This document shows, one piece after another, positions 52,458 through 60,312 of a stretch of 64,000 nt of DNA. The DNA comes from Halovenus sp037080055. Its GTDB lineage: Archaea; Halobacteriota; Halobacteria; Halobacteriales; Haloarculaceae. Location of the stretch: positions 1,054,001 through 1,118,000 of the forward strand of contig NZ_JBAOJI010000001.1 in NCBI RefSeq assembly GCF_037080055.1, written 5' to 3'. A program made the position numbers and the translations under genes. Position 1 is the stretch's first letter. Each line of letters starts with the position of its first letter. Below the pieces are notes generated by a model, which was not told the DNA's origin, ran no database searches, and was given only the letters and a program-made list of their open reading frames with translations.

Positions 52458-52799
52458 GACGAAGACCCACACCTGCACTTTACCGGTCGATTGAAAAAAC
52501 TCCCCCCAAAACAAACGAGGCTACTGTGCTGATCCTTGGGGTCGGTCACTCGACTGGAAATGATCTAAGTATATCATCACTATTGGAGTGACAGATACAC
52601 CGCGCGAATACAGCACTCACTGACCCGTAGGATGGAGCACCGATGGTCGGTCACTACAGAGGATAGAGCCAGCGCGCTCAGGTCGGTTCCTCATCTGCCA
52701 GTCGTCAATAGACCGGCACACCACATCTGGATGGGTAGTGTGTCGATTATCTTGGCTTTATACTGAATCTGCCGGACTGTAACTCACCGGCCGGCGAAC
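52458..52799. other. Repeat-filled gap
   Basis: No gene. It holds three repeat copies (see 52526-52670). The rest shows no recognisable structure. Confidence 0.6.
52526..52670. repeat. Cluster of three class I/II repeats
   Basis: Class II-like at 52526-52550 (GTGCTGATCC ... GTCGGTCACT); class I in reverse orientation at 52588-52616 (ACAGATACACCGCGCGAATA, then CAGCAC); a class II-like copy in reverse at 52645-52670 (GGTCGGTCACTACAGAGGAT). Starts are 62 and 57 bases apart. Confidence 0.55.
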
Positions 52800-53030
52800 T
52801 CAGTCTTCCAGTCCGAGATCTGCGAACGAGTGTGTGTGGTGCCAGAAGGCCACCACTTCATCGACATCGAACGTGAGGACACCATCGGTCAATTCGATCG
52901 TGATGACACCATCTTCAATCTCCGTATCATGGAGATGCATCTCCAGTGGTTCGTCGAATTCTGAGACTGCGAGCATCAGTTCTCCCTTTGCTTCGAGTTC
53001 CGATTGTAGCTCTGCTGTTTCTACTACCAT
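52800..53030 (-). CDS. Small acidic protein
   Basis: A 76-residue soluble, very acidic protein with alternating strands (PLEMHLHDTEIEDGVITIEL, then GVLTFDVDEVVAFWHHTHSF). No known domain is recognised. The ATG at 53030 is used; a TTG at 53042 is possible. The minus-strand upstream region is AT-rich (CTTTATTTTTCC), consistent with a promoter. Confidence 0.6.
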   Translation of the reverse strand: MVVETAELQSELEAKGELMLAVSEFDEPLEMHLHDTEIEDGVITIELTDGVLTFDVDEVVAFWHHTHSFADLGLED

Positions 53031-53123
53031 TGCATCTACCAATATGAGCTGTGGAAAAATAAAGATATATTATCGTTTTCAAAATCCTATTTTCGCCGCA
53101 ACGTTTATTATTTGGAGTTTCGA

Positions 53124-53151
53124 GAGAGTGTCATAGAAGACTTCTCACACC
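53124..53151 (+). repeat. Solo IS terminal repeat
   Basis: GAGAGTGTCATAGAAGACTT, then CTCACACC, matches the termini of the deleted element at 56688 (GAGGGCGTAACAGAATC). No transposase is attached. Confidence 0.5.
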
Positions 53152-53218
53152 AAACAGGAACCGCTCAGTACAACTACCTCACTAGACGGATCTTTTTGGG
53201 TTTGCGCTGAAGATATTA

Positions 53219-53590
53219 TTACGGCTCCCGACGTTGTCTAATCACCAGGGCGACCAGAGCAATGACTAGAATGACTTGTACAGCTTTGTCAATATATCCG
53301 ACAAGCGTGAAACTACCAGCCTTTGCTACGTACCACAGTGGAATCTGTACCGCGGTATACGGAATCGCCACTAGCGTAAGAAGCGAGCGCTTGTAACCCC
53401 AGGTATAGAGCCCGATTCCTCCGAGAAATCCAAGCCCGGCCAGTAGAAGTGGTGGTGCAGACTCGATAAACCCAGCATACAGGTGCGTAGCGGCTGTAAT
53501 CACCAGTAGCCCGATTACTATGATTTCTAACTGTGAGTAGACCCCGGCTGAAGACGTGTCAGACGTGACTGATTTGGACGCTGAAGACAC
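53219..53590 (-). CDS. Four-helix membrane protein (DUF7475-like)
   Basis: A 123-residue protein with four helices: QLEIIVIGLLVITAATHLYA, PPLLLAGLGFLGGIGLYT, SLLTLVAIPYTAVQIPLWYV and AVQVILVIALVALVI, ending RQRREP. The HLYAGF ... GFLGGIGL ... YTAVQIPLWY pattern resembles a common haloarchaeal family (DUF7475, from memory). Function unknown. Confidence 0.72.
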   Translation of the reverse strand: MSSASKSVTSDTSSAGVYSQLEIIVIGLLVITAATHLYAGFIESAPPLLLAGLGFLGGIGLYTWGYKRSLLTLVAIPYTAVQIPLWYVAKAGSFTLVGYIDKAVQVILVIALVALVIRQRREP

Positions 53591-53737
53591 ATCACGATAC
53601 TGTGCTTAGTTTAACTAAAGTATTGTGGCTACTATACACGATCACTGCTCTGACTTGGGGGACAGATCTTGAGTAGATCATTTTTCCGGTAGTGAGGGAG
53701 GTGCTCAAGTTCGTCACTGAGCTATATGATGCGCTGG

Positions 53738-53768
53738 ATGCAAGCTCCAAGCTCTATATTCAGCGGGC
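53738..53768 (+). repeat. Class II repeat before the first recombinase
   Basis: Degenerate left part (GATGCAAGCTCCAA) and well kept right part GCTCTATATTCAGC, as at 58683. It leads into the block GTTGACTTGTTACCGATATG that also precedes the second recombinase. Confidence 0.55.
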
Positions 53769-53830
53769 GCTGAGTTGACTTGTTACCGATATGTCGCCTT
53801 TCAATTCGGGGAGCAACGTTCTTGTGGTGG

Positions 53831-54535
53831 ATGACGGACAACTATGATCAGTCGAATGAATTGGCACAGAAGCATCGACAATCGTTGACCACGCGGCACA
53901 CCCACGAGGATGTGCTCACAGACCGGGAGTTCGAACTTCTCCTGGAAGCGTGTAGTTCACTGCCAGAGCCGCGAGACTTGCAGGCGCGGTTCGTGTGTCT
54001 TGCCGCTGCCCGACTCGGATTGCGTGCTGGTGAAATCGCTCACTTCCGTGCCGACTGGCTCGATTGGGATCGGATGCTGCTTCGCATTCCCCAACACGAA
54101 CCCTGTGAGTGTGGCTATTGCCGCCGCCAGGCATCACAGGAAACCACCCATAATGAGCAACTCACACAGGAAGAGGCGATGAAGGGACGCTGGCATCCGA
54201 AGACAGTCGCCTCAGCTCGGGCCATTCCGGTTGACCTGTCGCTCCGGCTTGAGTTGTGTCTTGAACGGTTCACAGACGAGTACGAAGCGTTTCCTCGGTC
54301 ACGAACCGCGGTCAACAGACGAGTGAACGCTGTCGCTGAGGTCGCAGATATTGAGGGTCGAGTATATCCTCATTGTCTCAGGGCGACCGCTGCCAGCTAC
54401 CACGCATATCAAGGGGTCGCACCCGTTCCACTCCAGGCGCTGATGGGCTGGAGCGACCTGGCGACAGCGCAAAAATACATTCGCATCTCCGGGAGAGCCA
54501 CTGCCGACGCTCTTCGGCAAGTCCATCACCGGTGA
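53831..54535 (+). CDS. Compact tyrosine recombinase, copy 1
   Basis: A 234-residue Xer/integrase-type protein that consists mainly of the catalytic domain. Catalytic residues are Arg65 (LGLRAGEI), His181 and Arg184 (PHCLRA), Trp207 (GWSD, in place of the second His) and Tyr216 (QKYIRIS). The region CECGYC at 92-97 adds a small cysteine cluster not usual in integrases. No N-terminal arm-binding or SAM-like core domain of normal size is present. Nearly identical to the protein of 58777, with about nine in ten residues shared. The upstream 90 bases are conserved too. Confidence 0.87.
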   Translation: MTDNYDQSNELAQKHRQSLTTRHTHEDVLTDREFELLLEACSSLPEPRDLQARFVCLAAARLGLRAGEIAHFRADWLDWDRMLLRIPQHEPCECGYCRRQASQETTHNEQLTQEEAMKGRWHPKTVASARAIPVDLSLRLELCLERFTDEYEAFPRSRTAVNRRVNAVAEVADIEGRVYPHCLRATAASYHAYQGVAPVPLQALMGWSDLATAQKYIRISGRATADALRQVHHR

Positions 54536-54607
54536 AGGAAGCGATAGAGCTGTCGCCACATGCTGTAGCCCTACGCCTGACAGGTCCGTTATGGTATCTG
54601 AGGGCTA

Positions 54608-54634
54608 TGCAAGATGGAAGGCGCGTATCTTGCA
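54608..54634 (+). repeat. Class I hairpin repeat after the first recombinase
   Basis: Perfect eight-base arms TGCAAGAT (54608-54615) and ATCTTGCA (54627-54634) around GGAAGGCGCGT. Starts 73 bases after the recombinase stop. Confidence 0.7.
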
Positions 54635-54705
54635 CAGATCTGTCTATTCGTAGCAGCTGAACTCGGAGAGACAGACAGTCGATGTTCGATCAACCGCGGT
54701 GACAG

Positions 54706-55116
54706 TTACCCCGCTTTGCGGGCCTCAACAGAGGGAAGGACGAACTGCCAGTAGTAGAGTGCGTACAGTCCAGTGATAGCGAGGTAGCCCCCGACTGTAG
54801 GGAGTGGTGACCAACCTGCAACGGCAACCAGATACACGACAAAGGCTCCAGTAATGATGATTCCCTCCAGCAAGACAATATTCAGGCCTGCCTTCGTTCC
54901 TACTTGCAAGTCACTTTCCGTGATGACTCGCAACCCGACCATCCCAATAGTAAGGCCAGCCCACGTGAGCACGGGCAACCCGAAGACCGTTAGAGCCGTC
55001 GCGTCTAACCACGCTGCCTCTGAGATCACGAGTGCCCATCCAACAAGTCCGAGGCCGATCCATGCAATACTTCGCCACAATTCCTCTCGTATGATACGCC
55101 GTAGCTGTGATTTCAT
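54706..55116 (-). CDS. Four-helix membrane protein, HTH-less paralogue
   Basis: A 136-residue protein: RRIIREELWRSIAWIGLGLV, GWALVISEAAWL, VLTWAGLTIGMVGLRVITES, DLQVGTKAGLNIVLLEG and a last helix before LPSVEARKAG. It aligns along its length with residues about 118-250 of the protein at 57476 (LIIREELWRSIAWAAFGLFG, LTVGMTGFRLTTGSDLQVQS), which in addition has a winged helix. Function unknown. Confidence 0.72.
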   Translation of the reverse strand: MKSQLRRIIREELWRSIAWIGLGLVGWALVISEAAWLDATALTVFGLPVLTWAGLTIGMVGLRVITESDLQVGTKAGLNIVLLEGIIITGAFVVYLVAVAGWSPLPTVGGYLAITGLYALYYWQFVLPSVEARKAG

Positions 55117-55263
55117 ATCTACAGGTCAAACAAGGATTTCTACTGATAAGGCACCGTTGAGAATTTTGTGTCCGGATACGAGATTTTTCCAGTTGCAAAA
55201 CGGACTTTGCGTCCGCAAAGGCTGGAGCGGCAAATCACTCGCTAACTAGTCTTTGTATAATCC

Positions 55264-55321
55264 GAGGGTGTCATAGAACTATTCACAAGGGCTCAGGATG
55301 TCACAGAACGGTTGTCACACC
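55264..55321 (+). repeat. Two IS terminal repeats in tandem
   Basis: GAGGGTGTCATAGAACTATT (from 55264) and CAGGATGTCACAGAACGGTT (from 55294) are two copies of the IS end in the same orientation, 30 bases apart, with nothing between. A 16-base palindrome CTTTGCGTCCGCAAAG lies just before, at 55204-55219. Confidence 0.5.
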
Positions 55322-55353
55322 AGTCTTTCCATCCTTCGTCGCTCGTGTAATTC

Positions 55354-55569
55354 CTACATAGCCGAAGAACGCTGGTACCGAAGATACGCTCCGCTACCGA
55401 TACAGATTGTGGCGATAAGCAACAATCCACCGCTGATGACACCCCTCAGCGTGCCTGAAACTCCGGGGTTTTCGACTATGTTGAAAGCCCGCTGAAACAC
55501 AATTAGTTGAAATACCAATAGAAGGCTTCCGCCGGATACCAACAGCCGACTTTTCGAAAATTCGCTCAT
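55354..55569 (-). CDS. Small two-helix membrane protein
   Basis: A 71-residue protein, MSEFSKSRLLVSGGSLLLVF at the start, a loop with FNIVENPGVSG, a second helix GVISGGLLLIATICIGSGAY and the end LRYQRSSAM. Function unknown. IS-end-like sequences lie on both sides (55264-55321 and about 55705-55730). Confidence 0.6.
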   Translation of the reverse strand: MSEFSKSRLLVSGGSLLLVFQLIVFQRAFNIVENPGVSGTLRGVISGGLLLIATICIGSGAYLRYQRSSAM

Positions 55570-55744
55570 ACTTCAGCCACCACCCGGCAACTATATACGC
55601 GTTACCTACGCTCTCTGGCTCGGAAACGCGAAAATATACACGGTGTTCTTTTAGGCACTCCTGCTGAGTGACGTATACCGGCTTCTCTAAAATAACCACC
55701 CTATCAAGAGTTCTATGACTCTCTTTCACCGTTCAATGTGTCTA

Positions 55745-55945
55745 CTATGATCGATACCAGACAGGATTCCACCGTTTTAGAATGGCGATTACAGCCGTTG
55801 CAAAGGCAATACTCACGAGAAATGCGATAGTGGCGTTAGTCCATCGCTGGATTCCAGTCATACCCGCCCGATACCAAGCGAACACTGCGACAGTGACGCC
55901 GATAATTACGATACTCGCAGTCTCGTCTCTGGAAAATCCGTCCAT
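55745..55945 (-). CDS. Small two-helix membrane protein, module member B copy 2
   Basis: A 66-residue paralogue of the protein at 50981 (MDGFSRDETASIVIIG ... KRWNPVWYRS). It follows member A copy 2 by five bases, the same order as in copy 1 but on the other strand. Confidence 0.75.
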   Translation of the reverse strand: MDGFSRDETASIVIIGVTVAVFAWYRAGMTGIQRWTNATIAFLVSIAFATAVIAILKRWNPVWYRS

Positions 55946-55950
55946 CGTTA

Positions 55951-56154
55951 CTACCTTTTGTCTGAATATACACGGCTATATAGTGTCCACCCGATTGCCG
56001 AAGCCGCGACGATAACACCGATGACTGTCGGGACGATGGCACTGTCACCGTCGAACGACCACCCAAAGAGAAGATAACCGCCGACAGCGACTACTGCGAC
56101 GCTGTAACCGATAGTTCTGATTACCGCTGACTCTGAACGACCTGCGCCGGGCAT
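55951..56154 (-). CDS. Small two-helix membrane protein, module member A copy 2
   Basis: A 67-residue paralogue of the protein at 50772, starting MPGAGRSESAVIRTIG and sharing SAIGWTLYSR near the end. The ATG at 56154 is preferred because the upstream block (CTTTATCGGGATGT ... CACACGT on the minus strand) matches that of copy 1. Confidence 0.75.
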   Translation of the reverse strand: MPGAGRSESAVIRTIGYSVAVVAVGGYLLFGWSFDGDSAIVPTVIGVIVAASAIGWTLYSRVYSDKR

Positions 56155-56256
56155 ACGTGTGTCTAACATCCCGATAAAGTGTTAATTCCGGGGACGAGTT
56201 GTGAAGTCTGAAACTGTCCCACGCGCTTTTTTATACACGCTTCTTACACGTCTTCC

Positions 56257-56658
56257 ATGCCCGAGTCCCCGTCTCTCCGTAATCGACTGCGTGCTGACCT
56301 GACAGCCAATCAGTGGGTGACGGTAACAGCGATTGGACTGGCTTTGGTGGTGTTCGCATTGGTGTCGCTCGATAGTAGTCCACTCCCTGTATCAGCCGAC
56401 TTCGGTGCCGAGTTCCTGCTGTCATTGAGTCTCATGGACATGGCCTTTGCCTATGACGACTACTGGCCGGTCGAGTACAGGCCGATGTACGCGGTCATGT
56501 GGACGCTCTTGTTCGGGGTAGTCACGGTTATCGTCTTCTTGAGCGTCTACGAACTCGGACTGTCGCAGGTCGGCAAGACGACTGCGAGTATTGCGGCGTT
56601 CTTGATAACGGTCGGCGTTCAGTTCGGGAGCGCAATCCTGTACGCTCGCATTCGTTGA
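56257..56658 (+). CDS. Four-helix membrane protein
   Basis: A 133-residue protein with helices WVTVTAIGLALVVFALVSL, FLLSLSLMDMAFAY, MYAVMWTLLFGVVTVIVFL and IAAFLITVGVQFGSAILY. No known family recognised. Preceded by ACGCGCTTTTTTATACACG, where TTTATA is about 27 bases before the ATG, so a leaderless promoter is likely. Confidence 0.7.
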   Translation: MPESPSLRNRLRADLTANQWVTVTAIGLALVVFALVSLDSSPLPVSADFGAEFLLSLSLMDMAFAYDDYWPVEYRPMYAVMWTLLFGVVTVIVFLSVYELGLSQVGKTTASIAAFLITVGVQFGSAILYARIR

Positions 56659-56687
56659 CGACACCGAGGTTCTCTCGTGTTTTCATT

Positions 56688-57020
56688 GAGGGCGTAACAG
56701 AATCATTGTCACAACTCGGCTGATGTCTTTCCCGGGTTAGCATCGCGTTCGTAAATGGCGATGGCTATAACGAGTCGGAGGCAGAGCGCCAAGAACACGT
56801 GTGTTTTGACACGTACGCGGCCTCGGACGCGTTATCGGGGGCGAACACGGGAAACTCGTTCAGAAATGAGAGATCCAGGTGATCGAACAACGCGAGCGGC
56901 ACTGTATCCACGTAATTGAATAGCTCTTCAATCGAAGGCTGATTTTGCAGGGACGTGGTGCTCATTTCCCATTTGCCACTCCCTGCTTACTGGTGTGTCA
57001 ACTGTTCTGTGACGCCCTGA
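56688..57020 (-). mobile_element. Internally deleted insertion sequence (MITE-like)
   Basis: Both ends are present: left GAGGGCGTAACAGAATC, right (minus strand) CAGGGCGTCACAGAACAG; about 20 of the first 27 bases match. Inside, the minus strand encodes the transposase N terminus from 56965 (MSTTSLQNQPSIEELFNYVD ... FPVFAPDN), joined after about 45 codons and in another frame to the C-terminal end (RGRVRVKTHVFLALCLRLVI ... NPGKTSAEL). The whole middle with the DDE residues is deleted, so it cannot move itself. Confidence 0.78.
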
Positions 57021-57228
57021 CAAGGGCTTGTTTTTACCGTAGAACTGGTTGAATGATCTGCTCAGTATGCGTGCGTATTTCGTACATTTGCCGGAAGTGG
57101 GCTCAATGGACGTTGATGGACTCGTTTCCGAATACCGGGAGTGGCGGCTGTGGTCAGTCCCGGCGACCTGTTTCTCACTCGGAGAACCGCTCATTCGTAT
57201 TTTATGCTGTGGGAAGAAACATGTCACT

Positions 57229-57360
57229 ATGGATTGGCGTTCACAGCTGCCGAATCGTGACGTGCTATGGGCCCTGCTATTGATTGCAGTGTTGGTACTG
57301 CTGCTCTGGTTTTTCGGGGTTGTGGAGTTCGATGTAGGTCGTGGAGGGGGGTGGTCGTAG
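57229..57360 (+). CDS. Single-helix membrane microprotein (43 aa)
   Basis: A 43-residue protein: MDWRSQLPNRDVL, one helix (ALLLIAVLVLLLWFFGVV) and a Gly-rich tail. TATTTTATGC at 57199-57208 is about 25 bases upstream, giving a leaderless promoter and supporting this start over the in-frame ATG at 57049. Function unknown. Confidence 0.5.
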   Translation: MDWRSQLPNRDVLWALLLIAVLVLLLWFFGVVEFDVGRGGGWS

Positions 57361-57475
57361 TGCCTGCTCACGGACAGGCTGGTTCGTCCGGGTTATTACA
57401 GGGATATACTGCTGGAAAGCCTGCAAAAAGTCATAATCCGAAACACCGATACTTTTTCAACGAGTTGTAAAATAA

Positions 57476-58228
57476 ATGTCACTCCCTCCGTGGATATCTG
57501 AGAAACTGCCGGAAGACAGGAGGGTGAATACGAAGCTCACAGAACGGCACGTCATCGAGACGATGCACCAAGCCAATCGACCGTTCTTTTCACTACAGCA
57601 GATTCAACAGCGGATCAAACCCGACGTCTCGAAGGTAACTGTCCGCAACCGGTTGGAGGAACTGGAAGATCGTGAGATTGTGGCAACGGAAACAGTGGCT
57701 GACTCGACCGTGTATTATATCAATCACCCGGAGTCAGCGTGGCCACTCTCACCCGAAGGAAAACACGCACTGAAGGACGAATCGACCGAGACAGCCAACC
57801 CGCTCCGAGAGTTCCTTCAGCATCCACGAGTTCGCTTGATCATCCGTGAGGAGTTGTGGCGGAGTATTGCATGGGCGGCGTTTGGTCTGTTCGGATGGGC
57901 ACTACTCATAAGCGAATCTGACCAGTTGCCGGCAACTGTCTGGACCGCAATTGGCCTCCCATTCCTGACTTGGGCGTCACTCACTGTCGGGATGACCGGA
58001 TTTCGGCTGACGACTGGTAGCGACCTGCAGGTTCAGTCTAAGGAGGGGTTGCACGTAATTTCGTTGGGTGCGGTTGTGTTAGGCGGGTTCTGGATTGCAT
58101 TTTTGATTTTTGTTCTGAACTGGCCACCCTTGCTGACCAGTGGGCTATATGTTTTGGCCACGATCACTTATTTTGTCTTTTACAGACGGGTGATTCTCCC
58201 CCGGTTTACTGTACCGGTTGAACGTTGA
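57476..58228 (+). CDS. Winged helix fused to a four-helix membrane domain
   Basis: A 250-residue protein. Residues about 15-85 form a winged helix (ERHVIETMHQANRPFFSLQQ, then VSKVTVRNRLEELEDREIV and a wing). Residues about 118-250 are four membrane helices that align with the protein at 54706. This looks like a membrane-tethered regulator sensing through its helices. Function and targets unknown. Confidence 0.75.
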   Translation: MSLPPWISEKLPEDRRVNTKLTERHVIETMHQANRPFFSLQQIQQRIKPDVSKVTVRNRLEELEDREIVATETVADSTVYYINHPESAWPLSPEGKHALKDESTETANPLREFLQHPRVRLIIREELWRSIAWAAFGLFGWALLISESDQLPATVWTAIGLPFLTWASLTVGMTGFRLTTGSDLQVQSKEGLHVISLGAVVLGGFWIAFLIFVLNWPPLLTSGLYVLATITYFVFYRRVILPRFTVPVER

Positions 58229-58291
58229 TCAGTTTGCAGATGTAGTGAGCGGCTGATTCATCACTATTGGCGCGAAACAAACATCGTAGGT

Positions 58292-58388
58292 GTGCTGACT
58301 TCACCCTCTCTATCTTGCGAGCGGTTTTTGGTGGCTCTCTGGTAGGTCGCTGCGGTCTGTGGTAGATACAGGGCGCAAGTCGGTCAGC
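58292..58388 (+). repeat. Class II/class I repeat pair
   Basis: Class II at 58292-58318 (GTGCTGACTTCACCCTCTC, then TATCTTGC) and class I at 58363-58388 (TAGATACAGGGCGCAAGTCG, then GTCAGC). Starts are 71 bases apart. Confidence 0.65.
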
Positions 58389-58441
58389 TGAAGCAGACTG
58401 AAAAGACGGTTGCGATTCGGTCAATACAATTGAAATATCGG

Positions 58442-58546
58442 TTACAACCCATCAGCGTATTTCCATAACCGTAGCAGCATAGCCAGGGTCAGCACCATCG
58501 CAAGGGTGACCGTAAGTAGAATAATGAGAGTTGCAGAACCAACCAT
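58442..58546 (-). CDS. Single-helix membrane microprotein (34 aa)
   Basis: A 34-residue protein read from ATG at 58546 to TAA at 58442: MVGSATLIILLTVTLAMV opens directly into one long helix, and the end is RLWKYADGL, a positive-inside anchor. TTATTGTAAT about 30 bases upstream on the minus strand could be the promoter. It is the only coding candidate between the class I copy at 58363 and the class II copy at 58683. Confidence 0.45.
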   Translation of the reverse strand: MVGSATLIILLTVTLAMVLTLAMLLRLWKYADGL

Positions 58547-58682
58547 ATCGAATTGTGAGTGGGTCATTACAATAACCTGCTGGCTTAGTCTTTCGCTCTG
58601 TGGTGTCGCTCTGATCAATCATCACGCAGGCACATACTACCGGCTGATTCTGGATTTAATTGGAGAAAATAACGAGGCTCTG

Positions 58683-58709
58683 GTGCTGACTACATCCTCT
58701 ATATTCAGC
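58683..58709 (+). repeat. Class II repeat before the second recombinase
   Basis: GTGCTGACTACATCCTCT, then ATATTCAGC; GCTGA and TCAGC can pair. It leads into GTTGACTTGTCACCGATATG, the block shared with the first recombinase. Confidence 0.7.
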
Positions 58710-58776
58710 GGCCACTCTGTTGACTTGTCACCGATATGCCGCCTTTGAATTCGGGGGAGCAGCGTTCATGTGGTGG

Positions 58777-59481
58777 ATGACGAACGACTATCATCAGTCG
58801 AATGAATGGGCACAGCGGCATCGACAATCCTTGACGACGCGGCACACCCACGAGGATGTACTCACAGACAGAGAGTTTGAACTCCTCCTGGAAGCGTGTA
58901 GTTCACTGCCGGAGCCGCGAGACTTGCAGGCACGGTTCGTGTGTCTGGCTGCTGGCCGACTCGGACTCCGGGCTGGCGAGATCGCGCATTTCCGTGCGGA
59001 CTGGATCGATTGGGATCGGATGCTGCTTCGCATTCCACAACACGAACCTTGCGAGTGCGGCTATTGTCGTCGGCAAGCAGCACAAGAGACGACTCACAAT
59101 GAGGAACTCACACAGCAAGAAGCGATGGACGCTCGCTGGCATCCGAAGACAGTCGCGTCTGCCCGGTCGATCCCGGTTGACCTGTCGCTCCGGCTTGAGC
59201 TGTGTCTGGAGCGATTCACCGACCAGTACGACTCGTTCCCTCGATCTCGGACTACGGTCAATAGACGAGTGACAGCTGCCGCCGAGGCAGCAGACATTGA
59301 CGGACGGGTCTATCCGCATTGTCTCCGTGCGACCGCCGCCAGTTACCACGCCTACCAAGGGGTTGCGCCAGTGCCACTCCAAGCGCTCATGGGGTGGAGC
59401 GACTTGGCCACAGCGCAGAAGTACATCCGCATCTCCGGACGAGCCACGGCTGACGCTCTTCGGCAAGTCCATCACCGATGA
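58777..59481 (+). CDS. Compact tyrosine recombinase, copy 2
   Basis: A 234-residue near-copy of the recombinase at 53831 with the same catalytic set (GLRAGEI; PHCLRA; GWSD; QKYIRIS) and the same CECGYC cluster. Differences are mostly conservative, and synonymous changes are common, so the duplication is not brand new and both copies seem to be under selection. Both are intact. Class II repeat upstream and class I repeat 34 bases after the stop. Confidence 0.87.
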   Translation: MTNDYHQSNEWAQRHRQSLTTRHTHEDVLTDREFELLLEACSSLPEPRDLQARFVCLAAGRLGLRAGEIAHFRADWIDWDRMLLRIPQHEPCECGYCRRQAAQETTHNEELTQQEAMDARWHPKTVASARSIPVDLSLRLELCLERFTDQYDSFPRSRTTVNRRVTAAAEAADIDGRVYPHCLRATAASYHAYQGVAPVPLQALMGWSDLATAQKYIRISGRATADALRQVHHR

Positions 59482-59804
59482 AAGCGGTCTAATATCCGTC
59501 AACTCTCACGATCCGTGCTGAATTGAAGGCGCTTAGTCAGCACGCGTTGAGAGTGGTCAGAGAAGAAGCGATTGCTCAGTATAGCGGATTCACCTAACGG
59601 CCAATCAAGTTCGGTATCGTACAAATCTGTTCGAGAAAAACCAGCAATTTCACGTCGGTTTCAAGGTGTTTTCAGCGGGCTTATCACGGTTAACCGGTTC
59701 CCTGTATTTGGCCCGAACAGATTCGGTGCCTCCGCTGACAACTGGCCCTCCAATCCCTCTTTCCGTGAATCCCGTCGAGAGCGGAAATCCTCAGTATAGA
59801 AGAT
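59482..59804. other. Gap with a class I repeat
   Basis: No gene. The class I repeat at 59515 lies at its left end; CTAACGGCCAAT at 59594-59605 also occurs in the left junction region at about 50294-50305. Confidence 0.5.
59515..59543 (+). repeat. Class I hairpin repeat after the second recombinase
   Basis: Arms GTGCTGA (59515-59521) and TCAGCAC (59537-59543) pair perfectly around ATTGAAGGCGCTTAG. Confidence 0.7.
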
Positions 59805-59990
59805 TTAGTCATCGACCAGTTTTGCGCCGGTTTCGATGAGCAGATACAGTGGAATAAGATACGTGAGGCCAATAGCGACGATGGCGATGACCGGCTCAAG
59901 CGGCCCACCGAAGTCCGCTGAGGCTGTTTGGAGGAAAATTAGGACAACAAACCAGAGAGTCACTAATTGAATAACCGGAGTATCGTCCAT
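59805..59990 (-). CDS. Small two-helix membrane protein
   Basis: A 61-residue protein with helices VIQLVTLWFVVLIFLQT and VIAIVAIGLTYLIPLYLLI, between ends MDDTP and GAKLVDD. Function unknown. It is the single gene between class I at 59515 and class II at 60095. Confidence 0.65.
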   Translation of the reverse strand: MDDTPVIQLVTLWFVVLIFLQTASADFGGPLEPVIAIVAIGLTYLIPLYLLIETGAKLVDD

Positions 59991-60312
59991 ACTGTATCAG
60001 GATTGCACGTTATTTAACAAGCTCTTTTCGATAAGTACGCACGTCTTCTTTGCAGTTGATTCAGCGCAGAATCTCTGGAAGAAATAGAATCGCTGTGCTG
60101 ACTGCACTCTCTAGATTCAGCAGTTGTTGAATTGACTTGTTCGAAGCTCGGTAGAATGGCGAGTGCTGAATAGACCGCGCGTATCTCGTATGAAGAGGGG
60201 GCAGATTGCGAACAGCCAATCGGTCGATAAAGGCGAAGAGCAGACCGTGGACTATAGACAAACCCCGTCAATAAAACACCAGGACTATGTGGTCAACCAG
60301 TAGAACGCTACT
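59991..60312. other. Gap with a class II/class I repeat pair
   Basis: No gene; holds the repeats at 60095-60188. Sequence after the class II copy (TTGAATTGACTTGTTCG) is a remnant of the recombinase upstream block. Confidence 0.55.
60095..60188 (+). repeat. Class II/class I repeat pair
   Basis: Class II at 60095-60121 (GTGCTGACTGCACTCTCT, then AGATTCAGC) and class I at 60163-60188 (GTGCTGAATAGACCGCGCG, then TATCTCG). Starts are 68 bases apart. Confidence 0.65.

Noticed and set aside
57049..57228. In-frame extension of the 43-residue microprotein
   Set aside because: No TATA box at the right distance, and the extension covers sequence next to the IS remnant with no helix or motif; the start at 57229 has a promoter.
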